Shown: positions 9,046-17,467 of the stretch, in pieces
Numbering within the stretch: position 1 is the stretch's first letter
How the letters are laid out: the number at the start of each line of letters is the position of its first letter
Assembly (NCBI RefSeq): GCF_035917335.1
Contig: NZ_CP109067.1
Location: 1,552,501 to 1,616,500 of the forward strand
Origin: Micromonospora sp. NBC_01813
Lineage (GTDB): Bacteria > Actinomycetota > Actinomycetes > Mycobacteriales > Micromonosporaceae
Direction of reading: 5' to 3'
DNA: 64,000 bases
Notes under the pieces: model-generated
What the model was told of the DNA's origin: nothing
Database searches by the model: none
Seen by the model: the letters and a program-made list of their open reading frames with translations, nothing else
Program-made: the position numbers and the translations under genes

Positions 9046-10587
9046 ATGGGAGCTGGGCCGTTGAGTGGCCGGGTCGCGGCGTTGTGCGACGAGGTGGGTC
9101 CCCGGGTGGGTCCGGGGGTCGGTGGTGAGGTGTTGCGGGTACGGCGGCGGTTGGACGAGCCGCTGAGGGTGGCGATCGCAGGCCGGCTCAAGGCCGGCAA
9201 GTCGACCCTGGTGAACGCGTTGATCGGGCGGCGGGTGGCGCCGACGGAGGTCGGTGAGTGCACCCGGATCGTGACCCAGTTCCGGTACGGCACCGCCGAC
9301 CGGGTGGATGTGGTGCGACGCGACGGCGTACGGGTGAGTCTGCCGTTGGACGCGGCGGGGATGATCCCGCAGCGGCTGGGGGTGCCGCGGGCGCAGATCT
9401 CGTTCGTCGACGTGACGTTGACCAGCGACCATCTGCGGGAGCTGACGGTGATCGACACGCCGGGGTTGTCGTCGACCAGCGCCGGGGTCAGTGACTCGGC
9501 GCGACGGTTCCTGTTCGCCACCTCCGGTGCCGACGGCGGGCCGGATGTGGACACCACCGCCCCGTTCGACGCCGGGATCGACGACGACTCCGTCGGCGCG
9601 GTGTCCGGCGCGGAGGCCATCGTGTACGTGTTCACCCAGTCGGTGCGCGACGACGACGTACGGGCGTTGGAGGCATTCCGGTCGGTGTCGGCGCGGCTGT
9701 CCAGCAATCCGATCAACTCGGTGGGTCTGTTCAACAAGGTCGACAAGTTGGTGGCCGGTGGGGCCGACCCGTGGCCGGTGGCGGCACCGTTGGCGGCCGA
9801 TCAGACGCGGGTGCTGCGGCGGGTGGTCTCCGACGTGGTGCCGGCGGTGGGGTTGCTGGCGGAGACGACGGAGGCGGGCCGGTTGACCGCCGCCGACTGT
9901 GAGGCGTTGCGGGTGCTGGCCGGGCTGCCGGCTGCGCAGCGGATGGTGCTGCTGGCGTCGGTGGATCTGTTCGTGTCCCGGGACTGTCCGGTGCCGGCGG
10001 CGCAGCGGGAGCGGCTGCTGGGGTTGCTGGACCTGTACGGGGTCGGGTTCGCGGTGGCGCAGTTGCAGGCGGCGCCGCAGTTGGCGTCGGGTGATCTGGT
10101 GCGGGCGTTGTACGCGGCGTCGGGGTTTCCCCGGCTGCGGCACACCCTCGACGAGGCGTTCCGGTGGCGCACCGATGCGATCAAGGCGGGTTGGGCGTTG
10201 TCGAGTCTGGAGAAGGTGGCCAGCCACACGGCGCATCCGGGTGACCGGGAGACGCTGCGTGACGCGATCGAGCGGCTGCTGCACCAGCCGGAGTACCACC
10301 GGCTGCGGCTGCTGGAGGTAGCGCAGCAGGTGACGACGGGCAGTGTCGAGTTGCCGGAGGCGATGGAGCAGGAGCTGACCCGGTTGGCGTTGTCGGCCGA
10401 CGCGCGGTGGGTGCTGGACCTGCCGGCGGCGTCGGTGGAGCAGTTGGCGGCGGCGGCGGTCGAGGCGGCCACCCGGTGGCGGGTGTTCGCGGTCGCCGGG
10501 GCGTCGCCGGCGCAGTCGCGGGTGGCGCTGGTCGCCCACCGTGGGTTCCACCTGCTGTCGCAGCAGGTACGGACGGCGCCCCGGTGA
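9046..10587 (+). CDS. Dynamin-like GTPase, first of a pair
   Basis: The 513-residue protein carries all GTPase motifs: G1 GRLKAGKS at 46-53, a G2 threonine in ECTR, G3 DTPG at 137-140, and G4 NKVD at 230-233. A long helical C-terminal half without clear membrane helices follows. The layout matches bacterial dynamin-like proteins of the Streptomyces DynA/DynB and mycobacterial IniA/IniC type, which remodel membranes at division septa or under envelope stress. An in-frame TGA just upstream at 9037 means ATG 9046 is the first possible start. Its stop overlaps the next gene by four bases (GTGA), giving tight coupling and probably hetero-oligomers. The exact cellular role here is inferred. Confidence 0.85.
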   Translation: MGAGPLSGRVAALCDEVGPRVGPGVGGEVLRVRRRLDEPLRVAIAGRLKAGKSTLVNALIGRRVAPTEVGECTRIVTQFRYGTADRVDVVRRDGVRVSLPLDAAGMIPQRLGVPRAQISFVDVTLTSDHLRELTVIDTPGLSSTSAGVSDSARRFLFATSGADGGPDVDTTAPFDAGIDDDSVGAVSGAEAIVYVFTQSVRDDDVRALEAFRSVSARLSSNPINSVGLFNKVDKLVAGGADPWPVAAPLAADQTRVLRRVVSDVVPAVGLLAETTEAGRLTAADCEALRVLAGLPAAQRMVLLASVDLFVSRDCPVPAAQRERLLGLLDLYGVGFAVAQLQAAPQLASGDLVRALYAASGFPRLRHTLDEAFRWRTDAIKAGWALSSLEKVASHTAHPGDRETLRDAIERLLHQPEYHRLRLLEVAQQVTTGSVELPEAMEQELTRLALSADARWVLDLPAASVEQLAAAAVEAATRWRVFAVAGASPAQSRVALVAHRGFHLLSQQVRTAPR

Positions 10588-12461
10588 GCGGCGGCGGTGG
10601 CGGGGGCGCGCCGGCGGCGTTGGGGACCCTGCTCGCCGGGGCGGTCGACACCTGTCTGGGTTTCGTGCGTAAGGCGGACCCGGACGCGGCCGCGGAGATC
10701 GACTCCCAGCGGCGCCGGGAGGTGACCCAGCCGTCGGTGGTGGTCGTCGGGGAAACGAAACGGGGAAAGAGTTCGCTGGTCAACGCGTTGATCGGGGTGA
10801 CGGGTCTGTCGCCGGTCGACGCGGCGGTGGCGACGTCGGCGTACCTGGAGTTCGGCCACGGGCCGGCGGCGGCCGCGGTGGCGTTCGTGCCGGGCGTCGC
10901 CGAACCGGTGCCGGTGCCGGTGGCGCGGCTGCGGGACTGGGGCACCGTGCTGGGTGCGTTACCGGACGGGACGCGCCCGCCGCGGCGGATCGCGGTGACG
11001 CATCCGGCGCCGCTGCTGCAGTACCTGTCGCTGGTCGACACGCCCGGCACCGGTGGGCTGGACCCGGCGCACACCGAGATCGCGTTGGACGCGGTGTCGC
11101 AGGCGGCGGCGCTGCTGTTCGTGGTGGACGCCTCCAGCCCGTTCACCCGGCCCGAACTGGACTTCCTGATCGAGGCGAGCAAACGGGTCAACGTGGTGGT
11201 GTTCGCGTTGACGAAGGTCGACGCCTATCCGGGGTGGCGGACGATCCTGGCCGACAACCAGGCCCAGCTGCAGGCGCACGCGCCCCGGTTCGCGTCTGCC
11301 GCCTGGTTCCCGGTGTCGGCGCGGCTGGCCGAGTTGGCGTTGACGCTGCCGCCCGAGGCCGCCGGTGAGCTGGTCGCCGAGTCGCGGGTGGCGCCGCTGC
11401 AGCACGCGTTGGTCGAGCTGGCCGGCAAGGGGCACCTGTTGGCGCAGGCGAACGTGCTGCGGGCGGTCCGTAGTGAGCTGGTGCGCCTGGACCTGGCCGC
11501 TGGTGAGCGGATCGCCGCCTGTGATCCGCCGTCGGGTGCGGCCGAGCGGGTCAGACAGGAACGCGCCGGGTTGGCGGCACGGAAACGGACCGAGTCGCGG
11601 CAGTGGTCGCTGGCGTTGAACACCGAGACGCAGCGGGCCCGGGTGGAGGCGACCGGTCGGCTGCGCAGCGCCGTCGGCGGGTTGCAGGAGGAGTTCCTGA
11701 CCCGGATCGACGCCGCCCGGGGTGAGGCGTTGAAGAACCTGCCGGCCGAGGTGGACCGGGCGTTGCACGCGTTGTCGCTGCGGTTCTCCCACGACCTGGA
11801 GTTCCGGTTCCGTAAGGTCGCCGAACGGACCCTGGCGCAGGTGTTCGCGCCGGCCGAGCTGCAGTTCGTGTTGGCGCGGATCAACGGCTCGTTGCGGCAC
11901 GCACTGGCGACCCGGCCCCGGCGTGACGGCGGCGGCGCCGACAACGTGATGATCGCGATGTCGGCCGGTGGGATGGCGTTCATGGCCGGTCGGGGTGTCG
12001 CGGCCGGCGCGTCGGCGCTGGGTGCGGGGGCGCTCGTCGGCGGTGGGCTGCTGATTCCGGTCGCCGGCCTCGGCCTGGGGTTGGCCGCCGGGGCGTTCAT
12101 CCTGTACCGGCGGCGGGTCGCCACCGACCGGCAGCAGGCCCGGGTGTGGCTGCGGGAGGTGCTCGGTGAGGCGCGGGCGGCGTTGACCGACGAGTTGGCG
12201 CAGCGGTTCACCGACCTGCAGTACGCGTTGACGTTGGCGTTGGACGACGCCATCGAACGGCGGCTGGCGCAGTTGGACACACACATCGCCGAGATCGACA
12301 CGGCGTTGGCGCGGGACAAGGCGGACCGGGCGCGGCGGCGGGCCGCGGTGCAGGCGCAGCGGGACGCGATCCGTGCCCGGGTCAAGCAGGTCGACGAGGT
12401 GCTGGCCAGGGCCCGGTCGCTGTCCCCGGCACCGGCGGCGCAGGAGGTGGCGGGCCGATGA
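10584..12461 (+). CDS. Dynamin-like GTPase with membrane-inserting hairpin, second of a pair
   Basis: The 625-residue product starts at a GTG overlapping the previous stop. An upstream in-frame extension exists but has no recognisable sequence. Motifs are G1 GETKRGKS at 56-63, G3 DTPG at 152-155 and G4 TKVD at 210-213. A helical stalk follows, then a glycine/alanine-rich hydrophobic stretch at about 453-509 able to form one membrane hairpin, then a C-terminal coiled coil. A cytoplasmic GTPase with a buried paddle is the expected architecture of a bacterial dynamin. Only this member has the membrane segment, so it probably anchors the soluble partner encoded upstream. Confidence 0.85.
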   Translation: MSGGGGGGAPAALGTLLAGAVDTCLGFVRKADPDAAAEIDSQRRREVTQPSVVVVGETKRGKSSLVNALIGVTGLSPVDAAVATSAYLEFGHGPAAAAVAFVPGVAEPVPVPVARLRDWGTVLGALPDGTRPPRRIAVTHPAPLLQYLSLVDTPGTGGLDPAHTEIALDAVSQAAALLFVVDASSPFTRPELDFLIEASKRVNVVVFALTKVDAYPGWRTILADNQAQLQAHAPRFASAAWFPVSARLAELALTLPPEAAGELVAESRVAPLQHALVELAGKGHLLAQANVLRAVRSELVRLDLAAGERIAACDPPSGAAERVRQERAGLAARKRTESRQWSLALNTETQRARVEATGRLRSAVGGLQEEFLTRIDAARGEALKNLPAEVDRALHALSLRFSHDLEFRFRKVAERTLAQVFAPAELQFVLARINGSLRHALATRPRRDGGGADNVMIAMSAGGMAFMAGRGVAAGASALGAGALVGGGLLIPVAGLGLGLAAGAFILYRRRVATDRQQARVWLREVLGEARAALTDELAQRFTDLQYALTLALDDAIERRLAQLDTHIAEIDTALARDKADRARRRAAVQAQRDAIRARVKQVDEVLARARSLSPAPAAQEVAGR

Positions 12462-13141
12462 GCGACGAGTTCACCAACTGGACCGGGGACGACGACTATC
12501 CCGGGGACGACGCCGAGACCGCCGACCTGGGTGGGTTGCCCGCCGACGACCCGCTGCCGGTGGCGGGGTTCGGCCCGGCCGACGAGGTGGCGGGCTTCGG
12601 TGCCGCCGACGAACCGGCGGGCGACGACAGCGGGCTCGACGAGGGCGAGCACCTCGGTGGTGGGACGGGGGCGGCGTTGGACTACGGAGACGACCTGTCC
12701 TGGCCGGACGGTCCCGACGGTGCCGACGGTGCCGACGACCCGGCTGACAGTGGCACCGACGATGTAGCCGAGGACGGTTTCGGCGCGGCACCGCCGGCCG
12801 ACCAGGGTTTCGGGGCGGCCGACCCACTGCCGGGCGTCGACCCGGACACCCCGGCCGGCGCCGACGAGTGGCCGGCGGCGGTGTTCCCGCCGCAGCTGGA
12901 CACGGCCGGGGTCCCGACCCCGGTGGACGGCTGGCCGTGGGCGGACGCGGACCTGCTCGGCGGCGACGCGTCCGCCGAGAGCCCGCCCCCGGGTGACCCG
13001 CCGCAACCCGGGTCGGTGGATCCGGGCGAGTTGGCCGGCTACGCCGCAGTCGACGCCACGGCGGCGGACCTGTGGGCGACGCTGCTCGGCTCCGACGACC
13101 CGGCCACCAGCACCCTGGCCCGGTTCTGGTCGCCCAGGTGA
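12458..13141 (+). CDS. Extremely acidic disordered protein of the dynamin operon
   Basis: The 227-residue protein overlaps the second GTPase gene by four bases (ATGA). It consists almost wholly of Asp, Gly, Ala, Pro and Glu, with almost no basic residues until the end. A loose motif GFGxAD recurs about four times (GFGPADE, GFGAADE, GFGAAPP, GFGAADP). No domain, signal or membrane segment is visible until a short folded-looking C-terminus (ATAADLWATLLGSDDPATST). It may be a charged tether or regulator of the GTPase pair. I recognise no named family. Confidence 0.75.
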   Translation: MSDEFTNWTGDDDYPGDDAETADLGGLPADDPLPVAGFGPADEVAGFGAADEPAGDDSGLDEGEHLGGGTGAALDYGDDLSWPDGPDGADGADDPADSGTDDVAEDGFGAAPPADQGFGAADPLPGVDPDTPAGADEWPAAVFPPQLDTAGVPTPVDGWPWADADLLGGDASAESPPPGDPPQPGSVDPGELAGYAAVDATAADLWATLLGSDDPATSTLARFWSPR

Positions 13142-13196
13142 GCTGAAGATCCGGGTGGGTGGCGCGGCACCGCCTGCGTGGCGGGCCGGAACCCGG

Positions 13197-13940
13197 CTAC
13201 GGATCGGGCGAGACGGGACCGTCACGGTGGGTCCGCTCGAGGAAGGCCAGGTAGTCCGCGAGGCGGGCGGATCCGGTGAGCATCGCCCGGCCGCGGGCCG
13301 TGAGCCGCTCCCGCCACTGGTCGATCGAGCTCGCCAGCGGTCCCGGCCCACCCGCAGCGTGAACCTGCTCGATCACGGCCGCGATGCGAGCCAGCGGGTA
13401 ACCGCCGCGCCGCAGAAGATGGGCGAGTTCGGCGTCGCGTACGTCGTCGGGTGAGTAGGACCGCGCGGTCCGGGACCGGGCCGGGGCCAGGATCCCGGCG
13501 CGTTCCCATTTGCGCAGGGTGGCCGGGGTGACACCGAGCCGGTGGGCGAGGACACCGACCGAGACAGGCCGGTCCGGGCCTGACGCGGCCGGCGTGGACG
13601 ACGCCAGCACGACCGCCGCCGAAGCGACCCGGTCCACGGTTTCCCGGTCGCGTTGACGCTGCACATGGCCGGTGTCGAGGACGGCCAGGGCCGTCGGGAG
13701 GTCGCCGCGGAGCACCGACCTCATGATCTCACCGGCCGCGCGGTAGCCGTACCCCGGGACAAGCGCGACGTAGGCGTCCAGCGCGCCCGCATGGTCGTCG
13801 GTGTAGACCCGGTAGCCGCTCGCCGTCCGGGCGGCCGGCGGGATGACCCCGGCCTGCTCGTAGTTGCGGACCGCCTGCGCGGACAGCCCGTGTGCCCGTG
13901 CCAAATCCACCGGCCGGTACACCCCGTTTTGAGACTTCAT
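13197..13940 (-). CDS. Tandem-HTH MerR family regulator, TioE-like
   Basis: The 247-residue protein contains two MerR-type winged helices. The first is near residues 8-45 (YRPVDLARAHGLSAQAVRNY, then GYRVYTDD). The second is near 125-165 (SVGVLAHRLGVTPATLRKWE, then RSYSPDDVRDAE). Most MerR proteins have one DNA-binding domain and work as dimers, so this may cover a full operator as a monomer, as proposed for TioE-type regulators. It is divergent from the erythromycin-esterase gene, with a palindrome between them, and is most likely its regulator and its own. The ligand is unknown. Confidence 0.85.
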   Translation of the reverse strand: MKSQNGVYRPVDLARAHGLSAQAVRNYEQAGVIPPAARTASGYRVYTDDHAGALDAYVALVPGYGYRAAGEIMRSVLRGDLPTALAVLDTGHVQRQRDRETVDRVASAAVVLASSTPAASGPDRPVSVGVLAHRLGVTPATLRKWERAGILAPARSRTARSYSPDDVRDAELAHLLRRGGYPLARIAAVIEQVHAAGGPGPLASSIDQWRERLTARGRAMLTGSARLADYLAFLERTHRDGPVSPDP

Positions 13941-13973
13941 CGGGATCTGCTCCAGGTCGTCGCGGTCGAAGTT

Positions 13974-14001
13974 TCAACCGCTGGTTCAACGATACGGTTG
14001 A
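13974..14001. promoter_or_regulatory. Palindromic operator/promoter between the MerR and esterase genes
   Basis: TCAACCG at 13974-13980 and CGGTTGA at 13995-14001 are exact inverted arms with a 14-base spacer, and the spacer holds another GGTTCAAC half. The dyad ends five bases before the esterase ATG. A TACGGT-like -10 lies at 13993-13998, which would place transcription start almost at the ATG, so a leaderless message is likely. This is where the divergent tandem-MerR protein should bind. The arms are seen; the function is inferred. Confidence 0.6.
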
Positions 14002-14005
14002 GGTC

Positions 14006-15598
14006 ATGGCTTTCGACACCGTGTTGCAGTCCCTCATCGCCGCGCGCCGGCCGCACCTGCTCGCGATCGGCGAGCCCTACCACGGCGAGCCGGCTTTCCC
14101 TCGTCTGCGCAACCGGATCCTCGAAACACTCGCCGGGTACGGCTTCCGGTCGATCGCCATCGAGTCGGACCGGGCCGCCGGCCTCGCCGTCGACGACTAC
14201 GTGCAGGGCCGGCGCGACGATGTGGACCTGACCAGCGGCATCAGTCACGGCTGGGGCACCCACCCCGCCACCGGCGAACTGATCGACTGGCTGCGCGCCC
14301 ACAACGACACGCTGCCGCCCGGCGAGCGCATCGCCTTCCACGGCTTCGACGCCCCCACCGAGATCACCGGCGCGCCGAGCCCCGGCCCGATTCTGCGGGA
14401 ACTGCGCGAATACCTCGGCAGGCCGGCACCCGACCTGGACCGCCTGGTCGGCGACGAGGGCCGCTGGAGCGCCGAGGACATCATGTTCGACGCGACGCGA
14501 TCTCCCGGCCGGTCACCGGAGGCTGCCGCGCTGCGCGGCCTCGCCGAAGACCTACGAACGCAGCTGTACGCCGACGCGCCCCGCCTCATCAAGGAGACCT
14601 CCACGCAGTCCTGGCACCGGGCCAGGGTGCTCGCGACCACGGCCATCGGGCTGCTCGCCTACCATGGCGCGATGGCCGAACCCGGCACCCAGTCGCAGCG
14701 GATCGGGCGCCTGCTCGCGGTGCGGGACGCGCTGATGGCGCAGAATCTGCTCGACATCGTCGCCCACGAGCGGGACCGCGGGCCGACCCTGGTGTTTGCC
14801 AACAACGCCCACCTGCAACGGCACCGGAGCCGGTGGGACACCCACTGGGAAGGCCAGGACCTGGCAGCGCAGTGGAACGGCGCCGGTTCGATCGTGTCGC
14901 CGCTGCTCGGGGAGAGGTACGTGTACGTGGCCGGCAGTCTCGGGGCGAGCGGGCCGGTCGGCCTCGGGCAGCCGGAGCCCGGCACCTACGAGGAGCGCCT
15001 CGGCCCGCAGACCGGGATCTTTCCACCACCGGTCGGCAGCGACCTGCGCGAACGCGTGACGGAGCTGCTCGGGTACTTTCCGCTGGACACAGACACGGTC
15101 GAGACCTGCGACGCGATCCTGCACATCGGCTCCGAGCCTGGCGCGGCCGACGCGGCCCGGATCGCCGGCCTTCCCGGGGTGACCGAGACCCGGATCCAGC
15201 CGGGCTCCGACATGCCGCCCTACACCTGGGGCGACCGGTTCTTCTTCGCCGGCGCGGATCGGATGCGGCCGTTCGCGACGATCGTCGGGCACGACGTTCC
15301 GGACTTCGACGAGCGGTCTCGTCTGGCTGAGCCTGGCCGGTACCGGCTCAACATCGAGGTGGGGCGCGCCGAGTTCCGCAACCTGTTCGGCTACGGCCCG
15401 GAGGAGTTCGCCGCACACAGCGATGGGCTCGACTTCGCGGAGACAGACCAGCTGATGCCACATCCGGCCTACGCCACGCAGGGGTGGGCGAGCGTGGTCA
15501 ACCCGGGCCCAGCCACCGCGGCCGAGGTGACGCGACTGGTGGCACAGGCCCGGGACCGCAGCGCCGACCGCGAGCGCCGCAGCAGCCGACGCCGGTAG
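14006..15598 (+). CDS. Erythromycin esterase family protein
   Basis: The 530-residue product has the conserved features of the erythromycin esterase (EreA/EreB-like) superfamily. These include an early IGEPYHGEPAF motif whose His/Glu pair matches the catalytic region, AIESDRAAGLAVDDYVQG, and a downstream VFANNAHLQRH with another conserved histidine. ATG 14006 is chosen because homology begins there. Known members hydrolyse the macrolactone of 14-membered macrolides, but many family members have other substrates. At 530 residues it is longer than typical, with about 100 extra C-terminal residues. The divergent TioE-like regulator and operator suggest induction by a drug-like ligand. Confidence 0.85.
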   Translation: MAFDTVLQSLIAARRPHLLAIGEPYHGEPAFPRLRNRILETLAGYGFRSIAIESDRAAGLAVDDYVQGRRDDVDLTSGISHGWGTHPATGELIDWLRAHNDTLPPGERIAFHGFDAPTEITGAPSPGPILRELREYLGRPAPDLDRLVGDEGRWSAEDIMFDATRSPGRSPEAAALRGLAEDLRTQLYADAPRLIKETSTQSWHRARVLATTAIGLLAYHGAMAEPGTQSQRIGRLLAVRDALMAQNLLDIVAHERDRGPTLVFANNAHLQRHRSRWDTHWEGQDLAAQWNGAGSIVSPLLGERYVYVAGSLGASGPVGLGQPEPGTYEERLGPQTGIFPPPVGSDLRERVTELLGYFPLDTDTVETCDAILHIGSEPGAADAARIAGLPGVTETRIQPGSDMPPYTWGDRFFFAGADRMRPFATIVGHDVPDFDERSRLAEPGRYRLNIEVGRAEFRNLFGYGPEEFAAHSDGLDFAETDQLMPHPAYATQGWASVVNPGPATAAEVTRLVAQARDRSADRERRSSRRR

Positions 15599-15608
15599 CC
15601 GTGACGGG

Positions 15609-16013
15609 TCAGGTGTCGCCTGGCTGGCGCGGCACGGCGCAGGCGGCGGTGCCGCCGGGCAGCCGGTGCCGGTTGTCGGCGATCCAGCGGTACACCGGCC
15701 AGGCCAGCGCGGTCACCGGACGCAGACCCAGCACGGTGCCGGCGGCCCGCCACAGCGGGTTACTGGTCCGCAGCAGCGCGGCGATCGCCGTCGGCCCAGC
15801 CCCGGCCGAACCCGCCGTGCCGGCCGGCACCCACTGGACCGCCGTCAGGCCCTGTTCCCGGGTCAGCCCCAGCGCCGGCAGGTCCGCCCACTGCCACGGC
15901 ACGATCGTGGCGGTGTTCGGCACCCGGCGTTCGATGAACCGCACACACATCGTGCAGAACGCGCAGTCGCCGTCGTAGACGAACGTGCCGTCCGACTCGC
16001 CGTTTCCGCTCAT
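15609..16013 (-). CDS. Thiol-disulfide oxidoreductase DCC family protein
   Basis: The 134-residue protein contains the family signature YDGDCAFCTMC, with the redox CxxC and the preceding DGDC that names the family (DUF393). The downstream region ends in a conserved YRWIADNRHRLPG. The start chosen at 16013 (MSGNGESDG) is five bases after the stop of the HTTM gene. It probably forms a thioredoxin-like redox partner for the membrane HTTM protein encoded upstream in the same operon, a linkage seen in many actinobacteria. Its electron acceptor is unknown. Confidence 0.85.
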   Translation of the reverse strand: MSGNGESDGTFVYDGDCAFCTMCVRFIERRVPNTATIVPWQWADLPALGLTREQGLTAVQWVPAGTAGSAGAGPTAIAALLRTSNPLWRAAGTVLGLRPVTALAWPVYRWIADNRHRLPGGTAACAVPRQPGDT

Positions 16014-16017
16014 CCGG

Positions 16018-16962
16018 TCATTGTCCTGCGGCGGGGGCCGGCGCCGCCACCGGATGTGCGGGGTCAGTCCCCGGCGGGGATTCGCCGGCCGGGCCGGTGA
16101 CGGCGGTACCGACATCGTCACCGGTGCCGGGCGGTGGTCGGCGGCCGGTCAGCCGCCGCGCCCAGACGATCGGGCGGACCTTCTCCAACGGCAGGAACGC
16201 GCCCATCGCGACCAGGTGCGGGGCGAACGAGATCGAGATGGTGGCGAACGACAACAGGTGGAACGAGTAGAAGAAGCCGATGACCGCGTAGCGCAGCCGA
16301 CCCCGGGTCAGGAACACCAGCGGGCTCAGCGCCTCGAACACGACGATGCCGATCTGGGCGGCGATCAGCGCGTACGGGACGACCGCGATCAGGTCGGCGA
16401 GTTCCGAGCCACGGCGCAGGAACGCGCGGGCCAGGACGCTGCCGGTCATCCAACCCCAGCCGCCGAGGCGGATCTTCGCGTACGCGGCGAGGAAGTAGGT
16501 GCACACGACGGCGATCTGGATGACGCGCAGTGACCAGCCGGCCGCCTCGCTGGGCCGGCGGTCGCCGTGACGGGCCGCGCCGACAGTGGGCAGCACGGCG
16601 AGCGCGACGAGGAACGCGAACCGGTCATGGTCGACCTTGCCGTAGCTCATCGCGATGATCATCCACGCGAAGTACAGCGTGAACACCGCCCAGCCGAGCA
16701 GCCGCGGCCGGCGGCCGGTCGCCGCCAGCGGGGCGAGCAGCAGCAGCGCCCACCAGACGACGTCGACGACGATCCCGGACGGCGGCGGCAGGTGCAGCGC
16801 CCGGGCGAGCGCCAGCGGCTCGTACAGCTCGACCGGCACGTCACCGCGGGCGCGTACCCACGAGGTGTAGATCAGCAGGTCGAAGACGATGAACAGGTAG
16901 GTGACCGTACGCAGCGCGGCGACCCGCCCCAGCGGTACGGCGGCGAACAGCCAGCGGGTCAC
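16018..16962 (-). CDS. HTTM-domain integral membrane protein
   Basis: The 314-residue protein has seven to eight hydrophobic helices and the HTTM (vitamin-K-dependent-carboxylase-like) pattern. I choose the GTG at 16962: it overlaps the preceding stop as GTGA and has GGGAG just upstream. The frame is open to 17001 but that would overlap the upstream gene by 43 bases. HTTM proteins are related to gamma-glutamyl carboxylase membrane domains and usually occur with DCC-type thiol oxidoreductases, as here. The reaction carried out by bacterial HTTM proteins is not settled. Confidence 0.8.
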   Translation of the reverse strand: MTRWLFAAVPLGRVAALRTVTYLFIVFDLLIYTSWVRARGDVPVELYEPLALARALHLPPPSGIVVDVVWWALLLLAPLAATGRRPRLLGWAVFTLYFAWMIIAMSYGKVDHDRFAFLVALAVLPTVGAARHGDRRPSEAAGWSLRVIQIAVVCTYFLAAYAKIRLGGWGWMTGSVLARAFLRRGSELADLIAVVPYALIAAQIGIVVFEALSPLVFLTRGRLRYAVIGFFYSFHLLSFATISISFAPHLVAMGAFLPLEKVRPIVWARRLTGRRPPPGTGDDVGTAVTGPAGESPPGTDPAHPVAAPAPAAGQ

Positions 16963-17405
16963 GACGGCCGCTCCCACACCGCGCGGGTGTCGTCGTGCCA
17001 CTGCCCGGTCAGTGAACTGTTGCGGATCTCGTGCAGCCGCACGATGAACGCCACCCGCACGATCGGCGGTGCGTCGGGGTTCATCCGGGCGTAGCTGTCA
17101 GCGATGAAGGAGAGCCGTTCGGGGTCGGCGACGTACGCCGACTCCAGGCCTTCGACCTCGGCGCGGCGTACCCCGGCGTTGTGTTCGTTGAGCACCACGG
17201 TCGCGCCGGTGGCGTCGATGCCTTCGACGCGGGTGTCCGGTGCCGGGTCGTTCGGGCCGTTGATCCCGGCGTACATGCTGAACGGGCCGAACGGGAAGTG
17301 GTCGTCGGTGCCCCAGATGGTGCCGGCCAGCAGCAGTGAAAACGCGGCGACGGTCGCCAGAACGCGGACCAGGCGGCCGGTCGCCGTCAGGGTCTGGATC
17401 TGCAC
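16959..17405 (-). CDS. Small membrane-anchored protein of the HTTM/DCC operon
   Basis: The 148-residue product has one N-terminal hydrophobic segment (about residues 14-30, VLATVAAFSLLLAGTIWG). An extracytoplasmic domain of about 115 residues follows, with the early motif DDHFPFGPFSMYA. The rest is a compact alpha/beta-looking domain (VEGIDATGATVVLNE). I do not know a named function. Its stop overlaps the HTTM start, so the three genes form one coupled operon. Exposure outside the membrane next to a membrane oxidoreductase suggests a chaperone or substrate-presenting role, which is inference only. Confidence 0.75.
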   Translation of the reverse strand: MQIQTLTATGRLVRVLATVAAFSLLLAGTIWGTDDHFPFGPFSMYAGINGPNDPAPDTRVEGIDATGATVVLNEHNAGVRRAEVEGLESAYVADPERLSFIADSYARMNPDAPPIVRVAFIVRLHEIRNSSLTGQWHDDTRAVWERPS

Positions 17406-17467
17406 CGGCGCACTCTATCCGACCGCATCCGCACCTGGTGGCCCGATCATCCGGGTGTCGGTCGGGC

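Noticed and set aside
8179-10551. A 790-codon minus-strand frame
   Set aside because: Antisense to the first dynamin gene and running into the LAL gene in the wrong frame; composition is typical of a GC shadow.
11225-13351. A 708-codon minus-strand frame
   Set aside because: Antisense to the second dynamin and acidic genes; Ser/Arg-rich without any motif, while the + strand genes have clear GTPase motifs and coupled starts.
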